64,000 bases of DNA from Chloroflexota bacterium (GTDB lineage: Bacteria > Chloroflexota > Limnocylindria > Limnocylindrales > CSP1-4), in assembly GCA_947475545.1 (NCBI GenBank), contig CANJLL010000002.1, positions 208,950 through 272,949 of the forward strand. The letters are read 5' to 3'. The notes under the pieces are model-generated. The model ran no database searches. It had not been told where the DNA came from and worked only from the letters and a program-made list of their open reading frames with translations. The position numbers and the translations under genes were made by a program. Positions 54,906 through 63,794 of the stretch are shown here, in pieces; position 1 is the stretch's first letter, and the number at the start of each line of letters is the position of its first letter.

Positions 54906-57200
54906 CTAGGCCGAGCCCGCTGGCCCGCCCTGACCCCGACGCGCAACCGCGGCCGCTTGTCGCGCGCGAAACACTCGCTCCGGGGTGATGGGGATCGCAT
55001 GCAGGCGTGCGCCGATGGCCTGGGCCACCGCGTTTGTCAGGGCGGGCACCGCGGCCGGTAGCGGTGTTTCCCCCACGCCGTGGATCTCTCGCGTGTGGTC
55101 CTCCTGCAGGTCCACGATCAGCCGAACCGGCATGTCCAGGGTCGACGGGATGAGGTAGTCGGCAAGGCTCGGGTTCTGGACCTGCCCCTCCTCGAACAGG
55201 ATCTCCTCCATCAGCGCCTGGCCGATCCCGAACGCGATGCTTCCTTCCGTCTGCAGCTCCGCAAGGGTCGGGTTGATGACGACGCCCGCGTGGGTCGCAG
55301 CGCGCACCTCGAGCACCCGGACGGCACCGGTCTCGAGGTCCACCTCGACCGGCACCGAGACTGCGGCCTGGTGATGGTGTGTGGAGACACCCGTCTCGCC
55401 GGATACGGGGTCAGCCATCGGCTCGTTCGTAAACGCCGTAGAGGCCGCAAGCCGCTCGTGCCCCGACTCCTGGACCAGGTCGCCGATGTCCAGGCCAGCT
55501 GAAGACCCGTCCACGGGTCGGACGCGGCCCTCCTCGATCGCCAGGTCGTCACGCGAGATCTCCAGGCGCACTGCCGCAAGGTCGAGGAGCTTTGACCGGA
55601 GGAGGGTCGCCGCCCGCACGATCGCGGTGCCCATCGAGAAGGTCGACCGGCTGGAGACCGTCCCCGCGTCGGGCGGTGTCCGATCGGTGTCGGGCATGCT
55701 CATGTCCACCCGATCGAGAGGGACAGTCATCGCGTCAGCGGCGATCTGGCCGAGCGCCGTCCGTGCGCCCTGACCCATCTCCACCGTGGACATCAGGACG
55801 GTGACCCTGCCCGAAGCATCGACGGCGACCACGGCTTCGGCCTCCGAAGGCGTCTGGGTGGTCTTGAACGTGACGCCATACCCGATGCCCTGCCGCCGAT
55901 TGGGTCGCATATCCGGCTGCGCAGGTGGCTCCTGCCGGACGGCGGCCAGCAAATCAGGTAGGTGCACCGGACCCATCGGGCCACCCAACACGAATCGGTC
56001 ACCTGCGCCGAGGAGGTTCCGGCAGCGGAGCTCGTACGGATCGATGCCGAGTCGATCCGCAACGGCGTCCAGGTGTGCCTCGCGCGCCCACGTCACCTGC
56101 GCCGTGCCGGGGGCCCGGAGCGGCCCGCATGGCGGCGTGTTCGCATAGACGCCCCGAGCCAGCAGGTCGAGCGTCTCGACTCGGTAGGGCCCGACCAGGT
56201 TGTACAGGCCATGGCGAAGGATCCGCGTCGTGTTGTCCAGGTAGGCGCCGGCCAGGAACGTGCACTCGGCACGAAGCGCCAGGATCCGGCCGTCGCGTCG
56301 CGCGCCGGTGGTCATCGTGATCACGGCCGGCTGCCGCTGGATCGTGACGAACTCCTCGGACCGCGACAGGACGAACTTCACCGGGCGATGCGCGTGGAAC
56401 CCAAGGAGCACGGCCAGTGGCTCAATGCGAGCGTATGCCTTGGCCCCGAACCCGCCGCCGAGCATGAGGGTGACGACCCGGACCCGTTCAACCGGGAGGT
56501 CGAACAGGTAGGCGAGCTCACGCCGGACATGGAATGGCGTCTGGGTGGACGAATGAACGGTGATCCCATCAGGAGTCCACTCCGCCAGGACGGCATGGGT
56601 TTCGCGCGGAACGCCCTGCACGGCCGGGATATGGAATGTCTCCGCCACGACCACATCCGCGCTGGCGAGGGCTTGCTCGACGTCGCCCACGGACAGGGTC
56701 TGGGGCCCGATCAGGTTGCCATCCGGGTGGATCAAGGCACCGTCAGTCGCCAGCGCCTGTTCGACGGAGAGTGCGGCGCCCAGCGGCTCCAGCTCAACCG
56801 TGATCCTGCGCAGGGCTGCATGGGCCGTATCGAGGTCGACGGCAGCGACGGCGGCGATCGGCTCCCCGACATATCGGACCCTGTCGGTCGCGAGGACCGG
56901 AGCATCTCGAACCTGGGTGCCGTGCCGCCTCGACGCAAGAGGTTCCCGGGAGACATCGCGCCCCGTGATGACAGCGACGACGCCCGGCAGAGCAAGCGCT
57001 CCCGCCGGATCGACCCGCAGGATCCGGGCATGCGGCATGGTGCTGCGCAGGATCGCGCCGTAGAGCATGTCCGGCCGGCGCTCGTTGCTGACGTACGGGA
57101 CGCGACCAGTCACCCGGTCCCGAGCGTCGGTGACCAGCGCCCTCGACCCGACGGAGCCGGCTGGTTGTGGCGTGGGCCGGCCCGCATCAGCGACGGTCAT
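54906..57200 (-). CDS. Molybdenum hydroxylase large subunit (xanthine dehydrogenase/CoxL family)
   Basis: A 764-residue molybdopterin-binding subunit. Domain order: N-terminal aldehyde oxidase a/b hammerhead domain (VTGRVPYVSN), then the Moco domain with GGGFGAKAYARIEP, LRAPGTAQVTWARE, VEMGQGARTALGQIA and the catalytic Glu in HGVGETPLPAAVPA. Such enzymes hydroxylate heterocycles, aldehydes or CO. The CoxL-type Cys active loop is absent. No FAD (CoxM) or 2Fe-2S (CoxS) subunit lies beside it, so partners are encoded elsewhere or are unusual. It is 111 bases downstream of the decarboxylase-like gene on the same strand. Confidence 0.9.
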   Translation of the reverse strand: MTVADAGRPTPQPAGSVGSRALVTDARDRVTGRVPYVSNERRPDMLYGAILRSTMPHARILRVDPAGALALPGVVAVITGRDVSREPLASRRHGTQVRDAPVLATDRVRYVGEPIAAVAAVDLDTAHAALRRITVELEPLGAALSVEQALATDGALIHPDGNLIGPQTLSVGDVEQALASADVVVAETFHIPAVQGVPRETHAVLAEWTPDGITVHSSTQTPFHVRRELAYLFDLPVERVRVVTLMLGGGFGAKAYARIEPLAVLLGFHAHRPVKFVLSRSEEFVTIQRQPAVITMTTGARRDGRILALRAECTFLAGAYLDNTTRILRHGLYNLVGPYRVETLDLLARGVYANTPPCGPLRAPGTAQVTWAREAHLDAVADRLGIDPYELRCRNLLGAGDRFVLGGPMGPVHLPDLLAAVRQEPPAQPDMRPNRRQGIGYGVTFKTTQTPSEAEAVVAVDASGRVTVLMSTVEMGQGARTALGQIAADAMTVPLDRVDMSMPDTDRTPPDAGTVSSRSTFSMGTAIVRAATLLRSKLLDLAAVRLEISRDDLAIEEGRVRPVDGSSAGLDIGDLVQESGHERLAASTAFTNEPMADPVSGETGVSTHHHQAAVSVPVEVDLETGAVRVLEVRAATHAGVVINPTLAELQTEGSIAFGIGQALMEEILFEEGQVQNPSLADYLIPSTLDMPVRLIVDLQEDHTREIHGVGETPLPAAVPALTNAVAQAIGARLHAIPITPERVFRARQAAAVARRGQGGPAGSA

Positions 57201-57311
57201 GGTCAATTGGGCCGATCGGTTGGAGCCCCATGGGCTTGGTCATCGCCCGCGTTCCGCGGACCGCGTGTCGGCCGCAGGTGCGTTCATCAGGGTCATGGAA
57301 GACCCGGCACC

Positions 57312-58310
57312 TCAGTGGTAGGCGGGCAGCTCACCCAGGGTTGACGCCTCGAACAGCGCCTCGGTCGGCATTCGCTCGCTGACCATCCCCTGCTCGTGCG
57401 AGAACCTGATCATCGTTTCCAGCATCTTGACGTTGGCGCCGTAGCTGTATGCCCAGGGATCGCCCCCGAGGACCTGCTGCTGCTCCTCGATCAGCTCACG
57501 AACCCAGGCCAGGCTGATGCTCCGAGGATCCTGCATCTTTCGGAAGGCCAGGTCCTTCGACTCGCAGAACGCGAGCTGGATGTTCCGCGCCACCCACGGG
57601 TCCCGGTCCAGCACCGCCTGCCGGATCACCACCGTGTGCATGATCGGGAAGAAGCCGGTCCTCTTGAAGTAGGCCATCTCCTGCTGCTTGTAGTCCGGGA
57701 AGAGCCGCTGGATTCGCGGGTCGCCCGCCGCGAAGGCGGCAGGGATCTCCGGATAGATCAGCGCGTCGAGCTCACCGTCGAGCAGCATCCGGGTGATGCT
57801 CGACCCCGCCGGGACGCGGTGGATGTCGAAGCCCACGGGCTCCAGCTCGGGAATTGCCTCGTCATCCGACGTGAGCCAGATGACCTTCTTGAGATCAACG
57901 CCGTACTCGTCCTGCAGGATCCCCCGCCCCCACAGGCCGGCGGTCGCCTGCCAGGTCCTGAGGCCGACCCTGCGGCCCTCGAGGTCCTTCGGGGACTTGA
58001 TCCCGGCGGCCGGGTTCACGAAGACAAAGGAATGCCGGAAGCGGCGGTGCGGGAAGACCGGGATCGCTGCAACTGGCTCCATGGCCAGCGGCTGGTTCCG
58101 GAGCTGACGGTCGCAGGCCACCAGCCATGACGACATTGAGAACTCGCAGACATCGAACTCCGTGTGCCGGTCCATCCGCCATTGCCTGGGTGGCGTTGGG
58201 TAGGCAAGCACCGTCAGGTCGATCCCCTGGGGCTTGACGGTGCCATCGAGCAGGCCCCGGTTGATGTCGTACTCGCCGCAGGACAGAGACAGATGAATGG
58301 GGGAGGACAT
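57312..58310 (-). CDS. 4,5-dihydroxyphthalate decarboxylase-like protein
   Basis: A 332-residue protein with the periplasmic-binding-protein (NMT1-like) fold. LSLSCGEYDINRGLLDG, GVKPQGIDL-type strand (TVKPQGIDLTVLAYP), VPVFPHRRFRHSFVFVN-like segment and DLEGRRVGLRTWQATAGLW are characteristic of the 4,5-dihydroxyphthalate decarboxylase family. It has no signal peptide, so it acts in the cytoplasm rather than as a transporter receptor. Together with the Mo-hydroxylase gene it may decarboxylate an aromatic or heteroaromatic acid. The true substrate is unproven. Confidence 0.85.
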   Translation of the reverse strand: MSSPIHLSLSCGEYDINRGLLDGTVKPQGIDLTVLAYPTPPRQWRMDRHTEFDVCEFSMSSWLVACDRQLRNQPLAMEPVAAIPVFPHRRFRHSFVFVNPAAGIKSPKDLEGRRVGLRTWQATAGLWGRGILQDEYGVDLKKVIWLTSDDEAIPELEPVGFDIHRVPAGSSITRMLLDGELDALIYPEIPAAFAAGDPRIQRLFPDYKQQEMAYFKRTGFFPIMHTVVIRQAVLDRDPWVARNIQLAFCESKDLAFRKMQDPRSISLAWVRELIEEQQQVLGGDPWAYSYGANVKMLETMIRFSHEQGMVSERMPTEALFEASTLGELPAYH

Positions 58311-58720
58311 GACTGAAGACCCCTTCCATGTGCGACCTGGACGCTGCCGAGGGCGCGCGACACCTGACCCTCCGTGGCCGGAACGTGCCTTCATGGGCAT
58401 CTGGACGCTGGGCCGCCTGACTGCACTGTACTGCCTCCGAGGCCGACAAGCATGGCCGTCAAGGGACTGTTCGAGCTCCCGGTCAAGGAGCAACGTGGGC
58501 AGGGATTGTTCGCCCTACTCTTGAACGGCCGGTGGATCGGCGTACTCTGCTCGAAACGGCCCGACCTCATGGAGGAGCGCCCACCAGCCTGATAGTTCCC
58601 GTTGCACCCGGCCTCGACTGTCTCCCCGATTGGCACCCCGACTCGTGGACCCGCGATCGCGCGCGTTGCTCGCCGCACCGACTGCGTCCCGACATCGCCC
58701 GACGGAGACGGAGGAGACGC
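58311..58720. other. Divergent intergenic region between decarboxylase-like gene and bicupin B
   Basis: 410 bases that must hold two divergent promoters. I see no convincing -35/-10 pair, RNA gene or operator palindrome. Short open frames here have no ribosome-binding site and no recognisable protein. The bicupin B Shine-Dalgarno (GGAG, near 58710) is at its end. Confidence 0.4.
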
Positions 58721-59710
58721 GTGAGCACGTTCTACGATGAGTGGCTGGCAACGGGAGATCACGTCCAGGAGGACCTGCGGCGGACGGGCTTCGTCGCCCG
58801 CGACCGGGACGTCCCGTGGGTTCGCACCCGCCAGGACGCCAAGGTCAAGCTGATGGTGGCCAACGAGTTCGGCTTCATGACGATGGGCAGCAACGTCCTG
58901 AAGGGCGAGATCCCGGTAGGCTGGCACACCGGCAAGCACGCCCACGGTGAAGAGTCGATGCACATCCTCTCCGGCGAGGGGTTCAGCGTCATCGACGGCC
59001 TGCGCTTCGACTGGCACACGGGGAACACGATCCAGATCCCGTAGCGCGCCGAGCACCAGCACTTCAACACCGGCGGCGCGCCCGCTCTCTGCATCTCGGG
59101 CATGACCTTCTCGCTCGAGACGTTCGTTCGCCTGGCCAACCTCATCCAGCTCGAGGACCGCGGCCCGACTGACCCGGCGGTACTCAAGGCGATCCCGGAC
59201 TCGGAGTCGGCGTACCACACGAACGGCGACCGGCCGATCATCCACATGGAGGACGCCCCCGACGACCTGTCGTTCAGCCCCACGGCCCATCTCGCCTCGT
59301 CCCGGAACCAGCACGACGACATCCTGTACCTGGCAGTGCCACGCAACGGGTTCAAGGACGCCAGCGTCCTGATGACCCACCTGTGGAAGGAGCCGCCGTA
59401 CCACCAGAGCGGGCGCCACAAGCACCTGGAGGCCGTGGTCGACGCCGTCGACGGCGAAGGCTACACGGCGATGCTGGGCCAGACGTCCTTCTGGGAGGCG
59501 GCTGACGTGCTGGACGTGCCGCCCGCCATGTGGGGGCACGAGCACGGCAACGACAGTCCCAGGCCCATCAGGCAGCTTCGGATCCAGTTCGGGATCCGCT
59601 TCTGGTACACCGGGATCTGGCCCGCGGGCTACGCGGCGCAGCGCATCTGCGACGAGCGGGGTCGGCCGATCGAATCCGGGGCCATCGAGCGGCGCCGCGA
59701 GCGCGACTGA
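58721..59710 (+). pseudogene. Bicupin protein B, interrupted by an in-frame TAG
   Basis: A paralogue of bicupin A along its full length (same start STFYDEWLATGD, same cupin motifs HTGKHAHGEES and HQSGRHKHLEAVV, same C-terminus). Codon 108 (59042-59044) is TAG, aligned with Tyr108 in IPYRAAHQHFN of copy A; the frame then continues undisturbed for 222 codons. There is no frameshift and few other disabling changes, so the nonsense change looks recent. An ATG at 59102 might restart translation of cupin 2. TAG is used as an ordinary stop elsewhere here (leuS, tkt), arguing against recoding. GTG start with GGAG upstream. Confidence 0.88.
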
Positions 59711-59860
59711 CCGCAGGAGCGACTGACCGCGGCCGGGGGCCGCGACGCGGGAGGTTTCACCCAGCGGACGTACCGCGGGATTTCGGGCTGCGGCGCTTCC
59801 CGGGAAGCGGCCGCCGGGGCGTCGTCCGATCGCGGCGCCTCGTGCAGCGCCGCGCGAGCC

Positions 59861-60709
59861 TCAGGCCTCGCCCAGCTCCGCCATCGACGCCCGACCCAGC
59901 ACGTCTTCGATGTACTGGCGGACCACCATCCGCTCCGCCTCGCGGACGCTGTGAATGCCACCGTCGGCCGCCTCCGCCCTGATCCGCGCGCCCAGCCGAT
60001 CCAGCTGCGCATCGGAGAACTGGTGCTCGGCGGCGCGGCGACGCGCCACCTCCACCAGCAGGTCCACGTCGGGCGAGCCCAGCGAATAGGCCAGGAAGCG
60101 GTCGCGGATCGCGTCGTCCACCAGGTCCGGGCGGTTGGTGGTGAGAAAGAGCGCGGTTCGGCTGGTGTCCAGCTCATCGACCATATGGAAGAAGACGCTG
60201 TCCTGCGAGAAGTGCCACTCCTTCGCGTTGCTGCTGCCGCGCGCCATGAGGATGGATTCCACGTCGTCGAACAGGATGATCGTCCGCTGCGTTGGGTCGG
60301 TGAAGCCCTTCTGCGCGCGCGTGAACACCTCGCGGATGCGCTCCTCGCTCTCGCCGTAGCGGGAGCGAGCGATGTCGCCGCCGTCGATCAGCGCCAGCAC
60401 CACCCCGCCATCGGCCGGGGCGTCCGGCGATTCGGGGCGGAAACGCATGTTCAGCTCGTACGCCACCCGCATCGCCAGGCTGGTCTTCCCGATCCCGGGC
60501 GGCCCGGACAGGAAGAAGCCCTTGATCGCGCCACGCCGGATGCCGCTCCTCCACTGGTGGGTGATGATCTCCGTGGTCTCCGTCAGGAGCGCCCGGTAGA
60601 GCGGACCGACCAGGTCCTTCGACGTCTGGGAGATGGCCCCCTCGCGGCCGACGACGGTGCCGAACCGGTCCTGAAGCTGGGGCAGGGCGAGAAGCTGGTT
60701 GAATTGCAT
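59861..60709 (-). CDS. AAA-family ATPase
   Basis: A 282-residue single AAA+ module. Walker A SGPPGIGKTSLAMRV, Walker B RTIILFDDVESILM, sensor 1 ALFLTTNRPDLVDDAIRDRF with the arginine finger region, and a C-terminal helical lid (about 215-282). It resembles classical AAA remodelling ATPases (FtsH/Cdc48-like core) without a partner domain. I start at MQFNQLLALPQL (60709); upstream codons look non-coding. Divergent from citrate synthase. Its client is unknown. Confidence 0.82.
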   Translation of the reverse strand: MQFNQLLALPQLQDRFGTVVGREGAISQTSKDLVGPLYRALLTETTEIITHQWRSGIRRGAIKGFFLSGPPGIGKTSLAMRVAYELNMRFRPESPDAPADGGVVLALIDGGDIARSRYGESEERIREVFTRAQKGFTDPTQRTIILFDDVESILMARGSSNAKEWHFSQDSVFFHMVDELDTSRTALFLTTNRPDLVDDAIRDRFLAYSLGSPDVDLLVEVARRRAAEHQFSDAQLDRLGARIRAEAADGGIHSVREAERMVVRQYIEDVLGRASMAELGEA

Positions 60710-60864
60710 CGCAGGCGAGGCTACCACGGCCACACCCCGGCCGGCCCGACGCGCGGGCAGCGTCTGCCTTGCGGCGCCCGCACCACCGTAGGCCGTTGTG
60801 TACAAACGGACCGGGCCGTCCGCCCCTTCCCGCGCCGCCTAGGTGCGGAGGTACCATCCCTGAC

Positions 60865-61998
60865 ATGAACGCCCAGCAAGGGACGACACCGGAAGCGGCT
60901 CCGGTGGACACTCGCCCCTACTCCCCCGGCCTCGAGGGAGTCATTGCCGCGGAAACCGGGCTCGCCCTTGTCGATGGCGAGAACGGGCGCCTCCTGTACC
61001 GCGGCTACCGGATCGGTGATCTGGTGGAGCGCGGCTCGTATGGCGCCATCACCAACCTGCTCTGGACCGGTGAGTGGGATCCCACGGTCAAGCTGGCGAC
61101 CACACCCGTTCCGCCCGCGGTCATGACCGTTCTCCGAACCCTGCCCAAGACCGCCAAGCCCATGGACGCGCTGCGCACGGCGGTCTCCATGTGGGGCGCG
61201 ACGCAGGACATCACGTGGCCGCCCACGCCAGAGCAGGCCAAGGCGATTACCGCCTTCTCCCCGTCGGCGCTGGCGGCCTTCGCCCGCCTCCGTGCCGGCA
61301 AGGAGCCGGTTGATCCGGATCCGTCGCTGGACCTGGTCGACGGCTTCCTCTACCAGCTCAACGGTCAACGCGCCGACCCGGGCACCATCCGGGCGCTCGA
61401 TGCCTACTTCGTGGTCGGCGCGGAGCACGGCCTCAACGCATCCACGTTCACGGCCCGCGTGATCGTCGCGACCCGCTCGGACATGGTCTCGGCCGTCGTC
61501 GGCGCCATCGGCGCCCTGAAGGGTCCGCTCCATGGGGGCGCGCCCTCCGAAGTTGTCGAGCAGATCCACGAGGTTGGCTCGCCCGATCGCGCCGAGGCAT
61601 GGGTCCGTGACGCCGTCGACAAGGGCGTCCGCCTGATGGGCTTTGGCCACCGCGTGTATCGCGCCTACGACCCGCGGGCCGCCGCGCTTCGAAAGGTCGC
61701 GGAGAGCATGGCCAAGAAGCCCGACTGGCTGGAGCTGGCGATCAGCATCGAAGACGTCGCCCTGCGCGTCCTGGCCGAGAAGCACCCGGATCGCGCGCTC
61801 AAGACCAACGTCGAGTACTACGCGGCGCCGGTGCTCATGGGCGTGGGCCTCACGCCGGATCTCTTCCCGGCAGCCTTCGCGCTCGCGCGGACCGCCGGCT
61901 GGACGGCTCACATCATCGAACAGGCGGCCGCCAACAAGCTGATCCGGCCGGACGCGATCTACACGGGCCCGGGCGAGCGCGAGCTGCCCGCCTCCTGA
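60865..61998 (+). CDS. Citrate synthase family protein
   Basis: A 377-residue type II-like citrate/2-methylcitrate synthase. GLEGVIAAETGLALVDG start region, the two catalytic His in LKGPLHGGAPSEV and MGFGHRVYRAYDPRA are intact. The third catalytic position, normally Asp in NVDF, is Glu here (KTNVEYYAAPVL), as I recall in some actinobacterial second citrate synthases. It may therefore be citrate synthase or a paralogue acting on another acyl-CoA. ATG at 60865 about 20 residues before conservation begins. Followed by a strong hairpin terminator. Confidence 0.9.
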   Translation: MNAQQGTTPEAAPVDTRPYSPGLEGVIAAETGLALVDGENGRLLYRGYRIGDLVERGSYGAITNLLWTGEWDPTVKLATTPVPPAVMTVLRTLPKTAKPMDALRTAVSMWGATQDITWPPTPEQAKAITAFSPSALAAFARLRAGKEPVDPDPSLDLVDGFLYQLNGQRADPGTIRALDAYFVVGAEHGLNASTFTARVIVATRSDMVSAVVGAIGALKGPLHGGAPSEVVEQIHEVGSPDRAEAWVRDAVDKGVRLMGFGHRVYRAYDPRAAALRKVAESMAKKPDWLELAISIEDVALRVLAEKHPDRALKTNVEYYAAPVLMGVGLTPDLFPAAFALARTAGWTAHIIEQAAANKLIRPDAIYTGPGERELPAS

Positions 61999-62078
61999 CC
62001 GCCCTTCGGGGCGGGGCCCTTCCGGGGTCAACCGCCCTGGGGAACTCAACGCCCCTCGGGGCTACAGACGCCACGACT

Positions 62079-62111
62079 CCGAACCGCCGGCACCCCAGAC
62101 CGGCGGTTCGG
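62079..62111. terminator. Bidirectional terminator between citrate synthase and MFS genes
   Basis: ccgaaccgccgg (62079-62090) pairs exactly with ccggcggttcgg (62100-62111) around a 9-base loop, followed by gtcgttt on the plus strand. It separates two convergent genes. Confidence 0.75.
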
Positions 62112-62225
62112 TCGTTTCCGCCCGGGCCATGGAGCGTGACGGCCGGCCTGCGCACCGGCGCACTCCGGGGGGGCAGCGCCGGTGCGGCGGCCGGCGCGCT
62201 GGCGAACATCAGGCGAGGTCGGCGT

Positions 62226-63482
62226 TCAGGGAACTGGCGCGACCGCGGCTGTCTCGTGGGCCGGCTCCGGCCGGCGATGCCTGGGCAGGAGGATCGCGAC
62301 GGCCACGGCGCCGGCGAGAAACACCGCGGAGCCCAGCCAGAACGTGCCGGGGACGTCCGCGATGCGCACGACCACGGAGCCCAGCGCGGGGCCCACGATC
62401 CCGGCCAGGTACAGCGGCAGGTAGATCAGGTTGAGCGTCGCCGAGCGGCTCTCGCTGCGCACCTCCGTCGCCAGCAGCCCAAAGACCATCGCCCCAACCG
62501 CCGACGTGCAGGCAGCAAACGCCAGCGCGCCCACGGCAAGCCAGCCCAGCCCCGGCGCCAGGGGCATCACAACGAGCGAGGCGGCGCCGCCCACCAGGGC
62601 CACCACCAGCACGGGGCGAAAGCCGATGCGGTCACCGATCGCGCCGCCCACCGGTGAGAGCAGCGCGCCCGCCAGGGCGGCGGTCCCGGCGACCAACGCA
62701 ATTCCGCTCGCGAGGCCCGGCCCCAGCCCGATCAACCGCTCCACGAGGACCGGAATGTACGGGCGCGTCAGCTGGGTGGCGAGGAATGCCGTGCCGTAGA
62801 TGAGGAAGATCCGGCGGACAGCGTGATCCGCGAACACGCCCCGGATGGCGCCGAAAGCCAGTCGGAACACGCCACCCGTGGGGATCACCTCGGGTCGAAC
62901 CTCGCGCGAAGCCAGGCCAACGAGGAGGGCGGTTCCCACCGAGAGCGCCGCCGAGACCAGGAAGACCGCAGAGATCTCCTGCCCCAGGCCGTCGATCAGG
63001 AGGCCAGCCAGCGCCGGACCCGCAGCGAAGCCAATCGGGCTGGCGGCGCCGAACAGCGCGATCGTCGTGCCCAGCCGATGGCGAGGCACCACATCGCGGA
63101 TCCCCGCCAGCATGACGCCGGTGTTGCCCAGCTGGAACCCGATGAGCAGCATGCTGACCGCAACGTGCCACGGCTGGCTGCTGAGGGCCATCCCAAGGAA
63201 GACGACCGCCTCCACGATGGCACTCCGGGCAATGACCGCCTTGCGACTGTACTTGTCCGCCCAGACGCCCCAGAGGGGCACCAGCGGCAGTCCCACGATC
63301 CAGAGGAGCGAGCCGAACAGGCCGATGAACGAGAGACGCTCGCCGTCCGGGACGCCCATGTGCGCCAGGCTGGCGGGCAGCAGCGCATAGACCTGGCTGA
63401 CGCCAATCCCTTCGACCAGCGAGGTGACCCAGAAGATGGCGACGAGGCGGCGCCAGTCCTGGGAGGCAGCGGTGCGGATCAT
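62226..63482 (-). CDS. MFS transporter
   Basis: A 418-residue major-facilitator protein with 12 predicted helices. The loop 2-3 motif WGVWADKYSRKAV matches the G-x-x-x-D-R/K family signature, and the second half repeats it (GGAIGDRIGFRPV). This points to drug or metabolite efflux (DHA-type), without further specificity. ATG at 63482 (MIRTAASQ). Convergent with citrate synthase. Confidence 0.88.
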   Translation of the reverse strand: MIRTAASQDWRRLVAIFWVTSLVEGIGVSQVYALLPASLAHMGVPDGERLSFIGLFGSLLWIVGLPLVPLWGVWADKYSRKAVIARSAIVEAVVFLGMALSSQPWHVAVSMLLIGFQLGNTGVMLAGIRDVVPRHRLGTTIALFGAASPIGFAAGPALAGLLIDGLGQEISAVFLVSAALSVGTALLVGLASREVRPEVIPTGGVFRLAFGAIRGVFADHAVRRIFLIYGTAFLATQLTRPYIPVLVERLIGLGPGLASGIALVAGTAALAGALLSPVGGAIGDRIGFRPVLVVALVGGAASLVVMPLAPGLGWLAVGALAFAACTSAVGAMVFGLLATEVRSESRSATLNLIYLPLYLAGIVGPALGSVVVRIADVPGTFWLGSAVFLAGAVAVAILLPRHRRPEPAHETAAVAPVP

Positions 63483-63794
63483 GTCGGCCAGCGTAGCGAA
63501 TCCCGGGCAGACCGAGGTTTGCCTGCCCACTCCTTCGCCGGTCGTTCTGATCGGTGCGAACGCTGGGGCGGGATCACCTCGCGGCGGAGGGCTTCCTGGT
63601 GGTGATCCGGATCATGTGAGCCGCCGAGATCCGGCGCTGGTCGTGCGCAGGGTCCCGGCCACCTGACCATCGCCGATCGGTCCGGACGCGACGATTCCAC
63701 GTTGCGTTCCGGGCCGCCAGGGCGCAGCATCCGCGCACCGGCGCCTGCGTCGAGGGGTTCGACGTCAGCAACCATCGCGCCGACAGGGAGAGTC
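63483..63794. other. Divergent intergenic region
   Basis: 312 bases between the MFS start and the plus-strand membrane-protein start. It must contain both promoters. I found no palindromic operator, tRNA or convincing coding frame. GGGAGAG just before 63795 is the Shine-Dalgarno of the next gene. Confidence 0.4.

Noticed and set aside
59042..59044. Pyrrolysine or other recoding of TAG in bicupin B
   Set aside because: TAG ends normal genes here (leuS, tkt) and no pyl gene or recoding element is visible; a nonsense change is simpler.
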